In this document: positions 15,507 through 23,474 of the stretch, piece by piece
Layout: each line of letters begins with the position of its first letter
Position numbering within the stretch: position 1 is the stretch's first letter
NCBI GenBank assembly: GCA_039028695.1
Contig: JBCCHN010000070.1
Span: forward strand, 1 to 26,454
Direction of reading: 5' to 3'
Length of the DNA: 26,454 nucleotides
From: JANQKX01 sp039028695
Lineage (GTDB): Bacteria; Pseudomonadota; Alphaproteobacteria; Kiloniellales; Kiloniellaceae
The notes under the pieces: generated by a model
The model's database searches: none
What the model saw: only the letters and a program-made list of their open reading frames with translations
What the model was told of the DNA's origin: nothing
Made by a program: the position numbers and the translations under genes

Positions 15507-15872
15507 CTACGCAGCGATCATATAAAATTTGCGCAGGGTTTCCGTGATCTCCCAGACGCAAGGGCTACCCTTGGGAATGAAAAAGCTATCGCCGGCGGTA
15601 AAGGTTTCGCTGGTGCCATCCGGGTGAGTGAGTGTGACCGACCCGGAGATCACGGTCATCATCTCGTGGACCGGATAGGCATCGATCTCCTCCCGACAGG
15701 GCGCACATTCCCAAACGCCGGAGAGGATCGATTCATCCTTGGTTTCGAAAAACGAATGGATGGTCTCGGTGTGATCCGCGCTTGTGAAGGCCTCGACCGC
15801 CACCATGTCAGACGGCCCCATCCCCGTCTCCGGATGCCCGTTCGCCAAAAGCCTGAATGATTGCTCGGTCAT
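15507..15872 (-). CDS. Cupin-domain protein (DUF861/Cupin_3 type)
   Basis: A 121-residue single-domain cupin. The beta-barrel region shows VHEMMTVISGSVTLTHPDG (about 67-85) then FTAGDSFFIPKGSPCVWE (89-106). This is the ethanolamine-utilisation/DUF861-like pattern, in which the second conserved motif ends in Trp and the HxH metal site is weak. Members are small enzymes (for example ureidoglycolate-related) or sensors; the role is unknown here. The start is the ATG at 15872, because GGGAGA lies 8 nt upstream; the longer form from 15905 has none. It lies 39 bases after cysS on the same strand and is probably cotranscribed with it. Confidence 0.8.
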   Translation of the reverse strand: MTEQSFRLLANGHPETGMGPSDMVAVEAFTSADHTETIHSFFETKDESILSGVWECAPCREEIDAYPVHEMMTVISGSVTLTHPDGTSETFTAGDSFFIPKGSPCVWEITETLRKFYMIAA

Positions 15873-15911
15873 TTGTTTGTCTCCCTCATATTTCAGTTCA
15901 CGCATGAATCC

Positions 15912-17288
15912 CTATTCCCGGCGCCAGGTGGTGCCGCCGGGGCCATCTTCCAACACAACGCCCTGGTCTTTCAGGTTATCACGAATACGGTCGGCTTCGG
16001 CAAAGTTCTTTGCCTTGCGCGCTGCCAGGCGCTGGTCGATGAGCGATTGGATGTCCGCATCGCTTGGACCGGCTGCTGCTTGCTTAAACCAAGCCTCCGG
16101 GTCACTACCCAGCAGGCCAAGAACCTGTCCCGCCGCCATCAAGTCGGCCTTTGCCGCCTGAATATCACGTTCGTCCTGCGCCTTGTTGATGGCACCAGCC
16201 AGTTCATGAAAATGGGTAATGGCCAAAGGCGTATTCAAATCATCACTGAGCGCATCCACGACTTTCGCTGGGGGCGGGCCGCTCGCGTTGACCACCTCGC
16301 CTTTCCGCAAGGCCCCATAAAGCCGATCCAATTGGCCTTTGCACTCCTTCAGCTTCTCCCGCGTGATATCCAAGGGCGCCCGGTAGTGTCCCGAGAGCAG
16401 GGCCAGGCGAATGGCCTCACCCCGGTGGCCTTCGTCCAAGAGCTGACGCACGGTAAAAAAGTTCCCCAGGGACTTGGACATCTTCTCGCCGTTGACCACC
16501 ACATAGCCGTTGTGCATCCACACCCGAGCAAAGCTGTTCAGGCCATTGGCGCAATGGGATTGGGCGATCTCGTTTTCGTGGTGGGGAAAGACCAGATCCA
16601 GCCCACCGCCGTGAATATCGAAAGTCGGACCCAGATGCTCTTCGGACATGGCTGAGCACTCGATGTGCCAGCCGGGGCGCCCCCGCCCCCAGGGACTGTC
16701 CCAGCCCGGCTGATCGTCGCTGGAGGGCTTCCAGAGCACAAAGTCCGCCGGATCATTTTTGTAGGGCGCCACCTCAACCCGGGCGCCGGCAATCATCTCG
16801 TCCCGATTGCGGCCGGAGAGCGTGCCGTAGGTCTCCATAGAAGGTACGGAAAAGAGCACATGGCCCTCGGCCGCGTAGGCATGGCCCTTGTCAATGAGCG
16901 CTTCCATCATGGCGATCATCTGGCCGATGTGATCCGTGGCCCGCGGCTCCACCGAGGGCGGCAAGGCGCCCAGAGCCGCCATGTCGTCGTGGAAAGCCTC
17001 GGTCGTGCGCTCGGTCAGCTCCTTGATTGTGGTGCCTTCCTCTGCGGCACGGGTGTTGATCTTGTCCTCCACGTCGGTGATGTTGCGGGCATAGGTGACA
17101 TGATCTTTGCCATAGACGTGACGCAGCAGGCGAAAGAGCACGTCAAAGACCACCACCGGCCGAGCATTGCCGATATGGGCAAAGTCATAGACCGTTGGTC
17201 CGCAAACATACATGCGCACATTGCGATCATCGATCGCCTTAAAGGATTCTTTTTTTCGGCTTAGGGTGTTGTAAAATTGAAGGGACAC
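15912..17288 (-). CDS. cysS: Cysteinyl-tRNA synthetase
   Basis: Charges tRNA-Cys with cysteine in the cytosol. The 458-residue length is typical. Class I signatures are HIGN (38-41) and KMSKS (269-273). The zinc site that selects cysteine is complete: C29, C211, H236 and E240. A DALR-type helical domain follows (about 300-400) and the short C-terminal domain ends in the usual ILEDGPGGTTWRRE-like tail. The start is a GTG at 17288, giving MSLQFYNTLS as in relatives, with GAGGAA 9 nt upstream. The gene has its own upstream gap of 105 bases with a possible promoter, and the cupin gene follows. Confidence 0.97.
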   Translation of the reverse strand: MSLQFYNTLSRKKESFKAIDDRNVRMYVCGPTVYDFAHIGNARPVVVFDVLFRLLRHVYGKDHVTYARNITDVEDKINTRAAEEGTTIKELTERTTEAFHDDMAALGALPPSVEPRATDHIGQMIAMMEALIDKGHAYAAEGHVLFSVPSMETYGTLSGRNRDEMIAGARVEVAPYKNDPADFVLWKPSSDDQPGWDSPWGRGRPGWHIECSAMSEEHLGPTFDIHGGGLDLVFPHHENEIAQSHCANGLNSFARVWMHNGYVVVNGEKMSKSLGNFFTVRQLLDEGHRGEAIRLALLSGHYRAPLDITREKLKECKGQLDRLYGALRKGEVVNASGPPPAKVVDALSDDLNTPLAITHFHELAGAINKAQDERDIQAAKADLMAAGQVLGLLGSDPEAWFKQAAAGPSDADIQSLIDQRLAARKAKNFAEADRIRDNLKDQGVVLEDGPGGTTWRRE

Positions 17289-17319
17289 TTCGAAGATTTC
17301 CTCTTTTACATGAACAATG

Positions 17320-17349
17320 ATAAAGTTCGGCAGCTTTTGCAGCCGTCAA
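17320..17349 (-). promoter_or_regulatory. Possible cysS promoter
   Basis: On the minus strand TTGACG (complement of 17344-17349) lies 18 bp from CTTTAT (complement of 17320-17325), a good -35 with a moderate -10. It is well placed ~30 nt upstream of the GTG start. Confidence 0.35.
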
Positions 17350-17393
17350 AACTTCGACAACATCGTTCCCTTGTCCGAAAGTGACCAAACATT

Positions 17394-19118
17394 TTACCCG
17401 TCCGCAGGCGGCCGTGCCGCCCCCTTGCCACTGGGGCCTTTGAAGCTGTTGGTAATAGGATAGCGCCGGTCCCGGCTCAAGTTCCGGCGGGTGATTTTGA
17501 CGCCGGGGCACGCTTGGCGGCGCTTGTACTCCGCTAGATCCAACAAGCGCCAGACCCGCTTGATGGTATCCTCGTCATGGCCACGCGCCGCAATTTGATC
17601 GATGGGCATCTCCGCCTCGATCAGGCATTGCAGGATATCATCCAACACCTCATAGGGCGGCAAGCTATCCTGATCGGTCTGATCCGGTTTCAGCTCGGCC
17701 GAGGGTGGCTTTTCGATGATGCGCTCGGGCATCACCCGGCCCGCCGGCCCCAGAACCCCGTCCGGCCGGTTCTGGTTGCGCCATCGGGACAGCTCAAAAA
17801 CCGTCATCTTGTAGACGTCCTTGAGGACGTTGTAGCCACCGCACATGTCCCCATAAAGGGTAGCATATCCCACCGACATTTCTGACTTGTTACCCGTGGA
17901 GAGAACCATGGCCCCTAATTTGTTGGAGAGTGCCATGAGGATCAGGCCGCGAGAGCGGGACTGAATATTTTCCTCGGTGATATCGGGCGCTCGATCCCCA
18001 AAGAGGGGCGCCAGCATATCGCCGAAGGCGCCCATGGCCGGCTCTATCGGGACCGTATCCAGCCGGGTTCCCATGAGGGTCGCCGCGCCGGCCGCATCCT
18101 CCAAACTTTCATCGCTGGTGTAGGGTGAGGGCATCATGACACAATGCACCTTGTCAGGCCCCAGAGCATCCACGGCCACCGCTGCGGACAGGGCCGAATC
18201 AATGCCGCCGGAAAGGCCCAGGATCACCCCTGGGAAGCGGTTCTTGCCAACATAGTCCCGCAAGCCCAAGCACAAGGCGCTGTAAATCGCGGACAGGCCC
18301 TCCATGGGCGCCACCCGCTCGGCCGGTGCCACCCGCCATCGCTCGTCGTCGCCTCGGGTCCAATGGGTGAGCGTCAGAGCTTCGGCAAAAGAAGGAAGCT
18401 GAGCGGCCATGGTGTGGTCCGCATCCAAAACGAAGGAGGCCCCGTCGAAAACCAACTCGTCCTGACCGCCTACTTGGTTCACATAGATCAGCGGCAGGTT
18501 GCTTTCGCTGACCCGGGCCACGGCGAGCTGCAACCGCTCGTCGGTCTTATCGATCTCATAGGGCGAGCCATTGGGCACCACAAGGATCTCGGCGCCCGAT
18601 TCCTCAAGGCACTCAGTGGGCTCGGGACCCCACATGTCCTCGCAGATCATCACCCCTAACCGCACGCCCCGAAAGGACATAGGACCGGGTAAAGGACCGG
18701 CCTTAAAGATACGAACCTCGTCGAACACCCCGTAGTTGGGCAGGTCATATTTATAGCGGACGGACTGGATCTTTCCGTTATCGAGCAAAAGGGCCGCGTT
18801 ATAGACCCGCCCGCGCAGCGGTCCCTGATTCAAATCGCCCTCGGCCCATGGGGCGCCAATCAGAACCCCTGGGCCACCGTCAGCGGTATCTCGGGCCAGA
18901 TCTTCCGCAGCCGTGCGAATCTCCTCCAGAAACATGGGCTTAAGGACCAGGTCCTCGGCCGGATAACCCGACAGGAAAGTCTCGCTAAAGACGACAAGCT
19001 CGGCACCGCCAGCCGCAGCCTGGGACCGTGCCGCGCGGGCACGCGCCAGGTTGCCTCCCACATCGCCCACGGTGGGATTGCATTGCGCCAAGGCTATGAC
19101 CAAGGAATCACGTGTCAT
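17394..19118 (-). CDS. nadE: Glutamine-hydrolysing NAD+ synthase
   Basis: Makes NAD+ from nicotinic acid adenine dinucleotide, with ATP and with ammonia from glutamine. The 574 residues hold two domains. The first (1-260) is a nitrilase-type glutaminase with the Glu-Lys-Cys triad at E46 (FSETFLSGYPAEDL), K123 (RYKYDLPNYGVFDE) and C159 (MICEDMW). The second (about 280-574) is the synthetase with the PP-loop LSGGIDS (302-308), followed by LSTGNKSEMSVGYATLYGD. Ammonia is channelled between the domains in this family. It follows the PhyH-like gene by 72 bases on the same strand. The start ATG at 19118 has only a weak ribosome binding site. Its pathway partner pncB lies 1.6 kb upstream. Confidence 0.96.
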   Translation of the reverse strand: MTRDSLVIALAQCNPTVGDVGGNLARARAARSQAAAGGAELVVFSETFLSGYPAEDLVLKPMFLEEIRTAAEDLARDTADGGPGVLIGAPWAEGDLNQGPLRGRVYNAALLLDNGKIQSVRYKYDLPNYGVFDEVRIFKAGPLPGPMSFRGVRLGVMICEDMWGPEPTECLEESGAEILVVPNGSPYEIDKTDERLQLAVARVSESNLPLIYVNQVGGQDELVFDGASFVLDADHTMAAQLPSFAEALTLTHWTRGDDERWRVAPAERVAPMEGLSAIYSALCLGLRDYVGKNRFPGVILGLSGGIDSALSAAVAVDALGPDKVHCVMMPSPYTSDESLEDAAGAATLMGTRLDTVPIEPAMGAFGDMLAPLFGDRAPDITEENIQSRSRGLILMALSNKLGAMVLSTGNKSEMSVGYATLYGDMCGGYNVLKDVYKMTVFELSRWRNQNRPDGVLGPAGRVMPERIIEKPPSAELKPDQTDQDSLPPYEVLDDILQCLIEAEMPIDQIAARGHDEDTIKRVWRLLDLAEYKRRQACPGVKITRRNLSRDRRYPITNSFKGPSGKGAARPPADG

Positions 19119-19190
19119 GATGGTTACTTACGACGGCCCGGGTCCAATCGCAAGCCAGCGCGAAAAAGAGGGGCGTGAAAGCGCTGCTTA

Positions 19191-20180
19191 TCAGCAGATC
19201 GCCGGATCGGCCCAACGGTTGTCGGCGAAAATTACGCCACCGTGCTCTCCGCGCACAATCCGCTCCCGTGCCGCTACCCAGCGATCTTGCCAGACTGCCG
19301 GATCGTGGAGTTCTTGGGCCGGATCGGCCTTGCTGCGCGCCACAAAGCCGGGAAAGGCGGGGCGGCCGCTCGCTTGGCCGACGGGGTGATAGCGAATGTC
19401 CGCACTCCAGCGCAGCCCGTCAGAGAGATTGGGCAGGCCGCTGTGAAGATTGTGCTTGTCGAAAAGGATCACTCCACCCCGCTTGAGGGGTAAGGGCACC
19501 GGCTTCATCCCGTCGGTCAGCACCGCCGGGACATGGGGCTCACGGGCCATGGATTCGTTGGCACAGTGCACCAGCGGCCCCTTCTTGTGACTTTTGGGTA
19601 CACAGACCAAACACCCGTTTAGTTCCGTGGCGTCGGTGATCGCCACCCAAACGGTCAATTGATTGGTATGATCCGCCTCCGGCAAGATAGCGACGATGTC
19701 CTGATGCCAAGTGGTCGGGCCGACATTGGAATGCTCCATATTGAGATTCTTGACGTTGCGAGTCGGCGGCTTGATGCGCATCTGCAAAACCGGGCTGGAG
19801 GCAATTTCCGGCCCAATGATGCTTTCCACCACATCCAGGATCTTTTCATTTCGCAAAAGCCGAAAGGCCGAAGGCCCGGCATGCATATGAAAATCTTCGG
19901 GATCAATAGGGCCGTTCACCAGGGGTAGGGAAATGTTGAAGTAGTTGGTGGCTGCCGGATAGTCTGCCAACAAGCGCTCGTAGCGCTCGACAAAGCCCAG
20001 ACCCTCATGAGCATTTTGGATTTTTCCGGCAGCCAGCAGGTCTTGAGCCAGGCCCTCGGCCAAGATCTCATACTCCCGCTCCAGGGGCGCCAGATCCTCC
20101 TCATTCAGTAGATCCTCAACAGCCAAATAACCATTTTCATGGAAGGAGGCGCATTGCGCTGCGCTCAAATGGTAAGCCAT
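19191..20180 (-). CDS. Phytanoyl-CoA dioxygenase (PhyH) family protein
   Basis: A 329-residue Fe(II)/2-oxoglutarate-dependent dioxygenase. The iron site is visible as His159 and Asp161 in the TWHQD motif, with the distal His246 in DKHNLHSGLPN. Arg257, in the following strand (GLRWSADIRYHP), should bind 2-oxoglutarate. VWVAITDATELNGCLVCVPKSHK (177-199) is the typical PhyH core. The family hydroxylates diverse small molecules, including ectoine, fatty acyl-CoA and natural-product intermediates. Nothing in the context names the substrate, and the neighbours are not ectoine genes. The ATG at 20180 has AAGGG 6 nt upstream. It lies between sufE and nadE, separated from sufE by a 126-base gap with a hairpin. 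Confidence 0.88.
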   Translation of the reverse strand: MAYHLSAAQCASFHENGYLAVEDLLNEEDLAPLEREYEILAEGLAQDLLAAGKIQNAHEGLGFVERYERLLADYPAATNYFNISLPLVNGPIDPEDFHMHAGPSAFRLLRNEKILDVVESIIGPEIASSPVLQMRIKPPTRNVKNLNMEHSNVGPTTWHQDIVAILPEADHTNQLTVWVAITDATELNGCLVCVPKSHKKGPLVHCANESMAREPHVPAVLTDGMKPVPLPLKRGGVILFDKHNLHSGLPNLSDGLRWSADIRYHPVGQASGRPAFPGFVARSKADPAQELHDPAVWQDRWVAARERIVRGEHGGVIFADNRWADPAIC

Positions 20181-20220
20181 GCCATGCCCTTAATCGCTTT
20201 CCAATACAATGGTGAACAAA

Positions 20221-20245
20221 GGCTAGCCCAGGGATTCGATCCCTG
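20221..20245. repeat. Adjacent palindrome and tRNA T-arm-like hairpin
   Basis: GGCTAGCC (20221-20228) is its own reverse complement and abuts a perfect 7-bp inverted repeat, CAGGGAT (20229-20235) and ATCCCTG (20239-20245). On the minus strand this reads CAGGGATCGAATCCCTG, close to a tRNA T-arm (a 5-bp stem with a 7-nt loop, but ATCGAAT instead of the usual TTCGAAT). No matching D-arm, anticodon arm or acceptor is present upstream. Confidence 0.55.
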
Positions 20246-20306
20246 TAAATCGAATTAAGTTGGGGTCCTAAATCGGAATCTTTAATAGCCGAGCGGGCTT
20301 AAACGC

Positions 20307-20744
20307 TCATGATGCTATGGAATCAGCCGCCAGTTTGCGGATGCGGGCCACCATGGCGTACAGCCCGTTTGCCCGATTGGGGCTTAGGTGTTGCTCGAAG
20401 CCCATCTGAGCGATCAGGGGTTTGGCCTCGACGGCCAGGATGTCCTTTGCGGTGTGGCCAGAATAGATGGTCAGCAGGACGGCGATCAAACCCCGCACGA
20501 TATGAGCATCGCTGTCGGCCACAAAGGTCAGAACCTTAGGCGCCGCCGAATCGTTCTGCACCTGACTATACGCCTGGATCCAGACCTGACTGGTACAGCC
20601 ATCGACTTTCGTCTCTGCCGTCTTGTCGCGGTCATCCATGGGCGGCAGCTTGCGCCCCAAATCGATCACGTAGCGAAAACGGTCTTCCCAGCTATCCAAA
20701 AACTGGAAGTTATCAATCAGCTCTTCAACGGCGGGATCGGTCAT
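20307..20744 (-). CDS. sufE: Cysteine desulfuration protein SufE
   Basis: Takes persulfide sulfur from the cysteine desulfurase SufS and passes it to the SufBCD scaffold for Fe-S cluster assembly. The 145-residue length is normal. The sulfur-accepting residue is Cys50, in VDGCTSQVWI, the hallmark of the family. Other typical parts are the early LGRKLPPMDDRDKT region (29-42), FVADSDAHIVRGLIAVLL (74-91) and the HLSPNRANGLYAMV segment near 119-132. The ATG overlaps the stop of pncB (ATGA), so translation is coupled. No other suf gene is in the window, which is common in Alphaproteobacteria where sufE is separate. Confidence 0.95.
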   Translation of the reverse strand: MTDPAVEELIDNFQFLDSWEDRFRYVIDLGRKLPPMDDRDKTAETKVDGCTSQVWIQAYSQVQNDSAAPKVLTFVADSDAHIVRGLIAVLLTIYSGHTAKDILAVEAKPLIAQMGFEQHLSPNRANGLYAMVARIRKLAADSIAS

Positions 20745-21934
20745 TTGCGCAACAAGAACTCCCGACCCACCTTCACCCGCGGTTGGCCGTCATATTCCAC
20801 AATATCGGCGGTGGCGTAGGTCTCAGACCATTGATCAGGCAGATAGCTGCCGGTTCCGATAACGTCAATGGGCGCTTTGGCTTCGGCCATGAGCTTGCAT
20901 TTGGCCGGCCCAAACCCCGAAGACGCAACGATCTTAACCTTGTCAAAGCCTTCTTTGTCCAAGGCATCTCGCAGGTGCCAAATCGCCGCAGCCGAGACTC
21001 CCGGTCCGACTAGGTAGCGCAGTTCGGCCTCCGACCGGTAGCCGCGAATGGCCGCGGGCACATGACGTTCCAAAGAGGCATAGGATCGCGGCGGATCCAA
21101 GCCCTCGATAAAGCGACTGCCGGGCGTGTCCAGGCGTACCGAAATGTCACCCTGTCCCGCACGGCGCGGAAAGCGGCGACATACGGTCAGGGAATCCGTC
21201 ACCTCTCGGGCAAAATAATCCACCAGCACGGTCATGGGCTCTTCGGGAAAGGTTTCGTCATACATCTCCGCCGCCCGCAAGGTCGAGCCTGCATAGCCGA
21301 TAAAGGCATGGGGCATGGTTCCCCTTGCATGTTTGGCAGGAAAGAAATGGGCGGTGGCTTCGGTCGCATTCGCCACGAAGCCCGTTGCCCCCACCTTGCG
21401 CTTGGCTCGGCTCGAGCCCACCGAGGCCGCGTAGGCCATAAGCTCAGCCATTTCGGTGCCGGCGCAATGACGCGCATCCATGGCCAAAAAGGCCACCTCC
21501 GGTAAATCTGCGCACATGGTATAAGCATTGTAGGCCGCCACGCAGGCCGGCCCCAATTTCTGCAATAACAAGGTCTCCAAGTCCACCAATGCGGCCAAGG
21601 GACCGGTTACATAGGCGATGGGTTCACCCGCACCGACCCAGCGTCCCTCGTCATAGCGCAGATCGATGTCTACCTTGGCGCCGCGCCCCTCGGCGATGCT
21701 CCGAAACCAATCGAAAGCCAAACGGGGAGCGCTAACCACAGGTCGGCGCATAAAGATCGCATAGGTGACGGGCACATCGCCGAAGCGCCCTACCGCCGCC
21801 TTGGTCCGCAGAAAATAATGGTCGGTCCAAGCCGCAATGGCCGCGTCATCGCCCGGCGACACGCTCACGCCGGCTGCAACGCTCATGCCGGGCGCCGGAT
21901 CGCCCCTTTCTGTCTGATCTGGGAGCTTGGCCAC
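20741..21934 (-). CDS. pncB: Nicotinate phosphoribosyltransferase
   Basis: Joins nicotinate to PRPP to give nicotinate mononucleotide, the entry step of NAD salvage (Preiss-Handler route). The 397 residues fit the family. An early AWTDHYFLRTKAAV (35-48) replaces the common TDLYQ-type segment. GTMPHAFIGY (205-214) has His209 at the place of the phosphorylated His. VKIVASSGFGPAKCKLMAEAKAPIDVIGTGSYL forms the phosphate-binding end of the barrel. The start is a GTG at 21934, backed by GGAGGT 5-6 nt upstream, one of the clearest ribosome binding sites here. It is coupled to sufE downstream, an unusual partner. A nicotinamide-using or other PRTase relative cannot be fully excluded. Confidence 0.88.
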   Translation of the reverse strand: MAKLPDQTERGDPAPGMSVAAGVSVSPGDDAAIAAWTDHYFLRTKAAVGRFGDVPVTYAIFMRRPVVSAPRLAFDWFRSIAEGRGAKVDIDLRYDEGRWVGAGEPIAYVTGPLAALVDLETLLLQKLGPACVAAYNAYTMCADLPEVAFLAMDARHCAGTEMAELMAYAASVGSSRAKRKVGATGFVANATEATAHFFPAKHARGTMPHAFIGYAGSTLRAAEMYDETFPEEPMTVLVDYFAREVTDSLTVCRRFPRRAGQGDISVRLDTPGSRFIEGLDPPRSYASLERHVPAAIRGYRSEAELRYLVGPGVSAAAIWHLRDALDKEGFDKVKIVASSGFGPAKCKLMAEAKAPIDVIGTGSYLPDQWSETYATADIVEYDGQPRVKVGREFLLRK

Positions 21935-21973
21935 GCTGGACCTCCGTTACCGGTCAGGACATGAACGCCGGTG

Positions 21974-23359
21974 TTATGATGCCGCCGCCTGATCCTGACG
22001 CCGGGCCAAACGCTCATCCTTAAGCGCCTCGGAGATTAAGAAGGCCAGCTCCAGCGATTGGCTCGCGTTTAAGCGCGGGTCGCAATGGGTGTGATACCGA
22101 TCTCCCAGCCCCTCCTCGCTGATGGCCTGGGCACCGCCAATGCACTCGGTCACGTCCTGACCGGTCATCTCGAAGTGAACCCCGCCGGCATAACTGCCTT
22201 CGGCGCGATGCACCGCAAAGAAGTTGCGAACCTCAGAAAGGATCCGATCGAAGGGTCGGGTTTTGTACCCGCTGGAGGACTTGATCGTATTGCCATGCAT
22301 GGGATCGCAGGACCAGACGACCCGCCTTCCCTCTTTTTCGACCGCCCGCACCAAGCGCGGCATGTGTTCCTGCACCTTTTCGTGACCCATGCGCACGATG
22401 AGGGTCAGCCGGCCGGCCTCGTTTTGCGGATTCAAGATGTCGATCAAACGCAAAAGATCATCACTTTCAGTGGTCGGGCCACATTTCAACCCAATGGGAT
22501 TGTCCACGCCGCGCAGGAACTCCACATGGCCACCATCAGCCTGCCGGGTCCGATCACCGATCCACAAGAAGTGTGCCGAGCAATCATACCAGCGCCCGGT
22601 CAGGCTGTCGGTGCGAGTCAGAGCCTGCTCATAAGGCAGCAAGAGAGCCTCGTGACTGGTGTAAAAGTCGGTCTCGCGCAGTTCGGGGACCTTGTCCGGC
22701 GTCAGGCCGCAGGCCTCCATGAAGGCCACGGCCTCGTCAATCCGACGCGACAGCTCCTCATAGCGTTGGCCCTGGGGCGAGTCATTGACAAATTCCAGGT
22801 TCCACTGGTGCACCTTATGCACGTCCGCAAAGCCGCCCTGGGCAAAGGCCCGCAACAGGTTCAGGGTGGCCGCTGCTTGGTTGTAGGCACGCACCAAACG
22901 CTCGGGATCAGGTTCCCGGTCCGCTTCCTCGAAGGCGATGCCGTTGATAATATCACCGCGATAGCTGGGCAATTCCACGCCCGAGATGATTTCCGTCGGG
23001 GCCGAACGGGGCTTTGCGAACTGACCGGCCAGGCGGCCCACCTTCACGATGGGGCAAGCCGCACCAAAGGTCATGACCACAGCCATCTGCAACAGGACCC
23101 GGAAGGTATCCCGGATATTGTTCGCAGAAAACTCCGCAAAAGACTCAGCACAGTCGCCGCCTTGCAGCAAAAAGGCTTTACCATCAGCTACTTGGCCCAG
23201 GCTGTTGTAAAGATTGCGGGCCTCGCCGGCAAAGACCAAGGGTGGCAGCGCGGTCAGTTGGGCCTCCACCTCGCTCAGCTTGGCCTTATCCTGGTAGTCC
23301 GGGATCTGCCGCACCGGCATGTCGCGCCATGTTGCAGGCGACCATTTCGCGGTTTTCAT
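21974..23359 (-). CDS. aroG: Class II 3-deoxy-7-phosphoheptulonate synthase
   Basis: Catalyses the first step of the shikimate pathway: phosphoenolpyruvate and erythrose-4-phosphate to DAHP, the committed step to aromatic amino acids. The 461-residue length and sequence mark the plant/mycobacterial type II enzyme. They show LQGGDCAESF (65-74, metal ligand Cys70), GRLAGQFAKPRS (108-119) and, late in the protein, the VWSCDPMHGNT metal/active-site block and the YAGGVHFEMTGQDVTECIGG block. It differs from the E. coli AroF/G/H family, so the symbol is by analogy with the mycobacterial enzyme. It starts at the ATG at 23359. It follows gor by 115 bases and precedes pncB by 39 bases, so it may lead a DAHPS-pncB-sufE transcript. 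Confidence 0.95.
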   Translation of the reverse strand: MKTAKWSPATWRDMPVRQIPDYQDKAKLSEVEAQLTALPPLVFAGEARNLYNSLGQVADGKAFLLQGGDCAESFAEFSANNIRDTFRVLLQMAVVMTFGAACPIVKVGRLAGQFAKPRSAPTEIISGVELPSYRGDIINGIAFEEADREPDPERLVRAYNQAAATLNLLRAFAQGGFADVHKVHQWNLEFVNDSPQGQRYEELSRRIDEAVAFMEACGLTPDKVPELRETDFYTSHEALLLPYEQALTRTDSLTGRWYDCSAHFLWIGDRTRQADGGHVEFLRGVDNPIGLKCGPTTESDDLLRLIDILNPQNEAGRLTLIVRMGHEKVQEHMPRLVRAVEKEGRRVVWSCDPMHGNTIKSSSGYKTRPFDRILSEVRNFFAVHRAEGSYAGGVHFEMTGQDVTECIGGAQAISEEGLGDRYHTHCDPRLNASQSLELAFLISEALKDERLARRQDQAAAS

Positions 23360-23432
23360 GTGCTTTTCATTTCCAAATTCATTCGGAACAGAGGGTTTTA
23401 GCGACCTTTTCTAACGTTTTCCACTAGAATTC

Positions 23433-23446
23433 TGCCGGCGCCGGCA
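23433..23446. terminator. Perfect 14-bp palindrome after gor, possible weak terminator
   Basis: TGCCGGCGCCGGCA is its own reverse complement and lies 29 bases downstream of the gor stop. It can fold into a short GC hairpin in the minus-strand transcript, but only a broken T-rich stretch follows. It may be a weak terminator or a protein-binding palindrome. Confidence 0.4.
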
Positions 23447-23474
23447 AGGAGGTTCAACCCTGATTGTCCGGGCA

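Noticed and set aside
20225..20300. A complete tRNA gene on the minus strand around the T-arm-like hairpin
   Set aside because: No D-arm, anticodon arm or pairing acceptor strand is present, and the T-loop lacks its invariant first T.
22085..23401. 438-codon plus-strand frame
   Set aside because: Antisense shadow of class II DAHP synthase; long only because of the GC-rich codon pattern.
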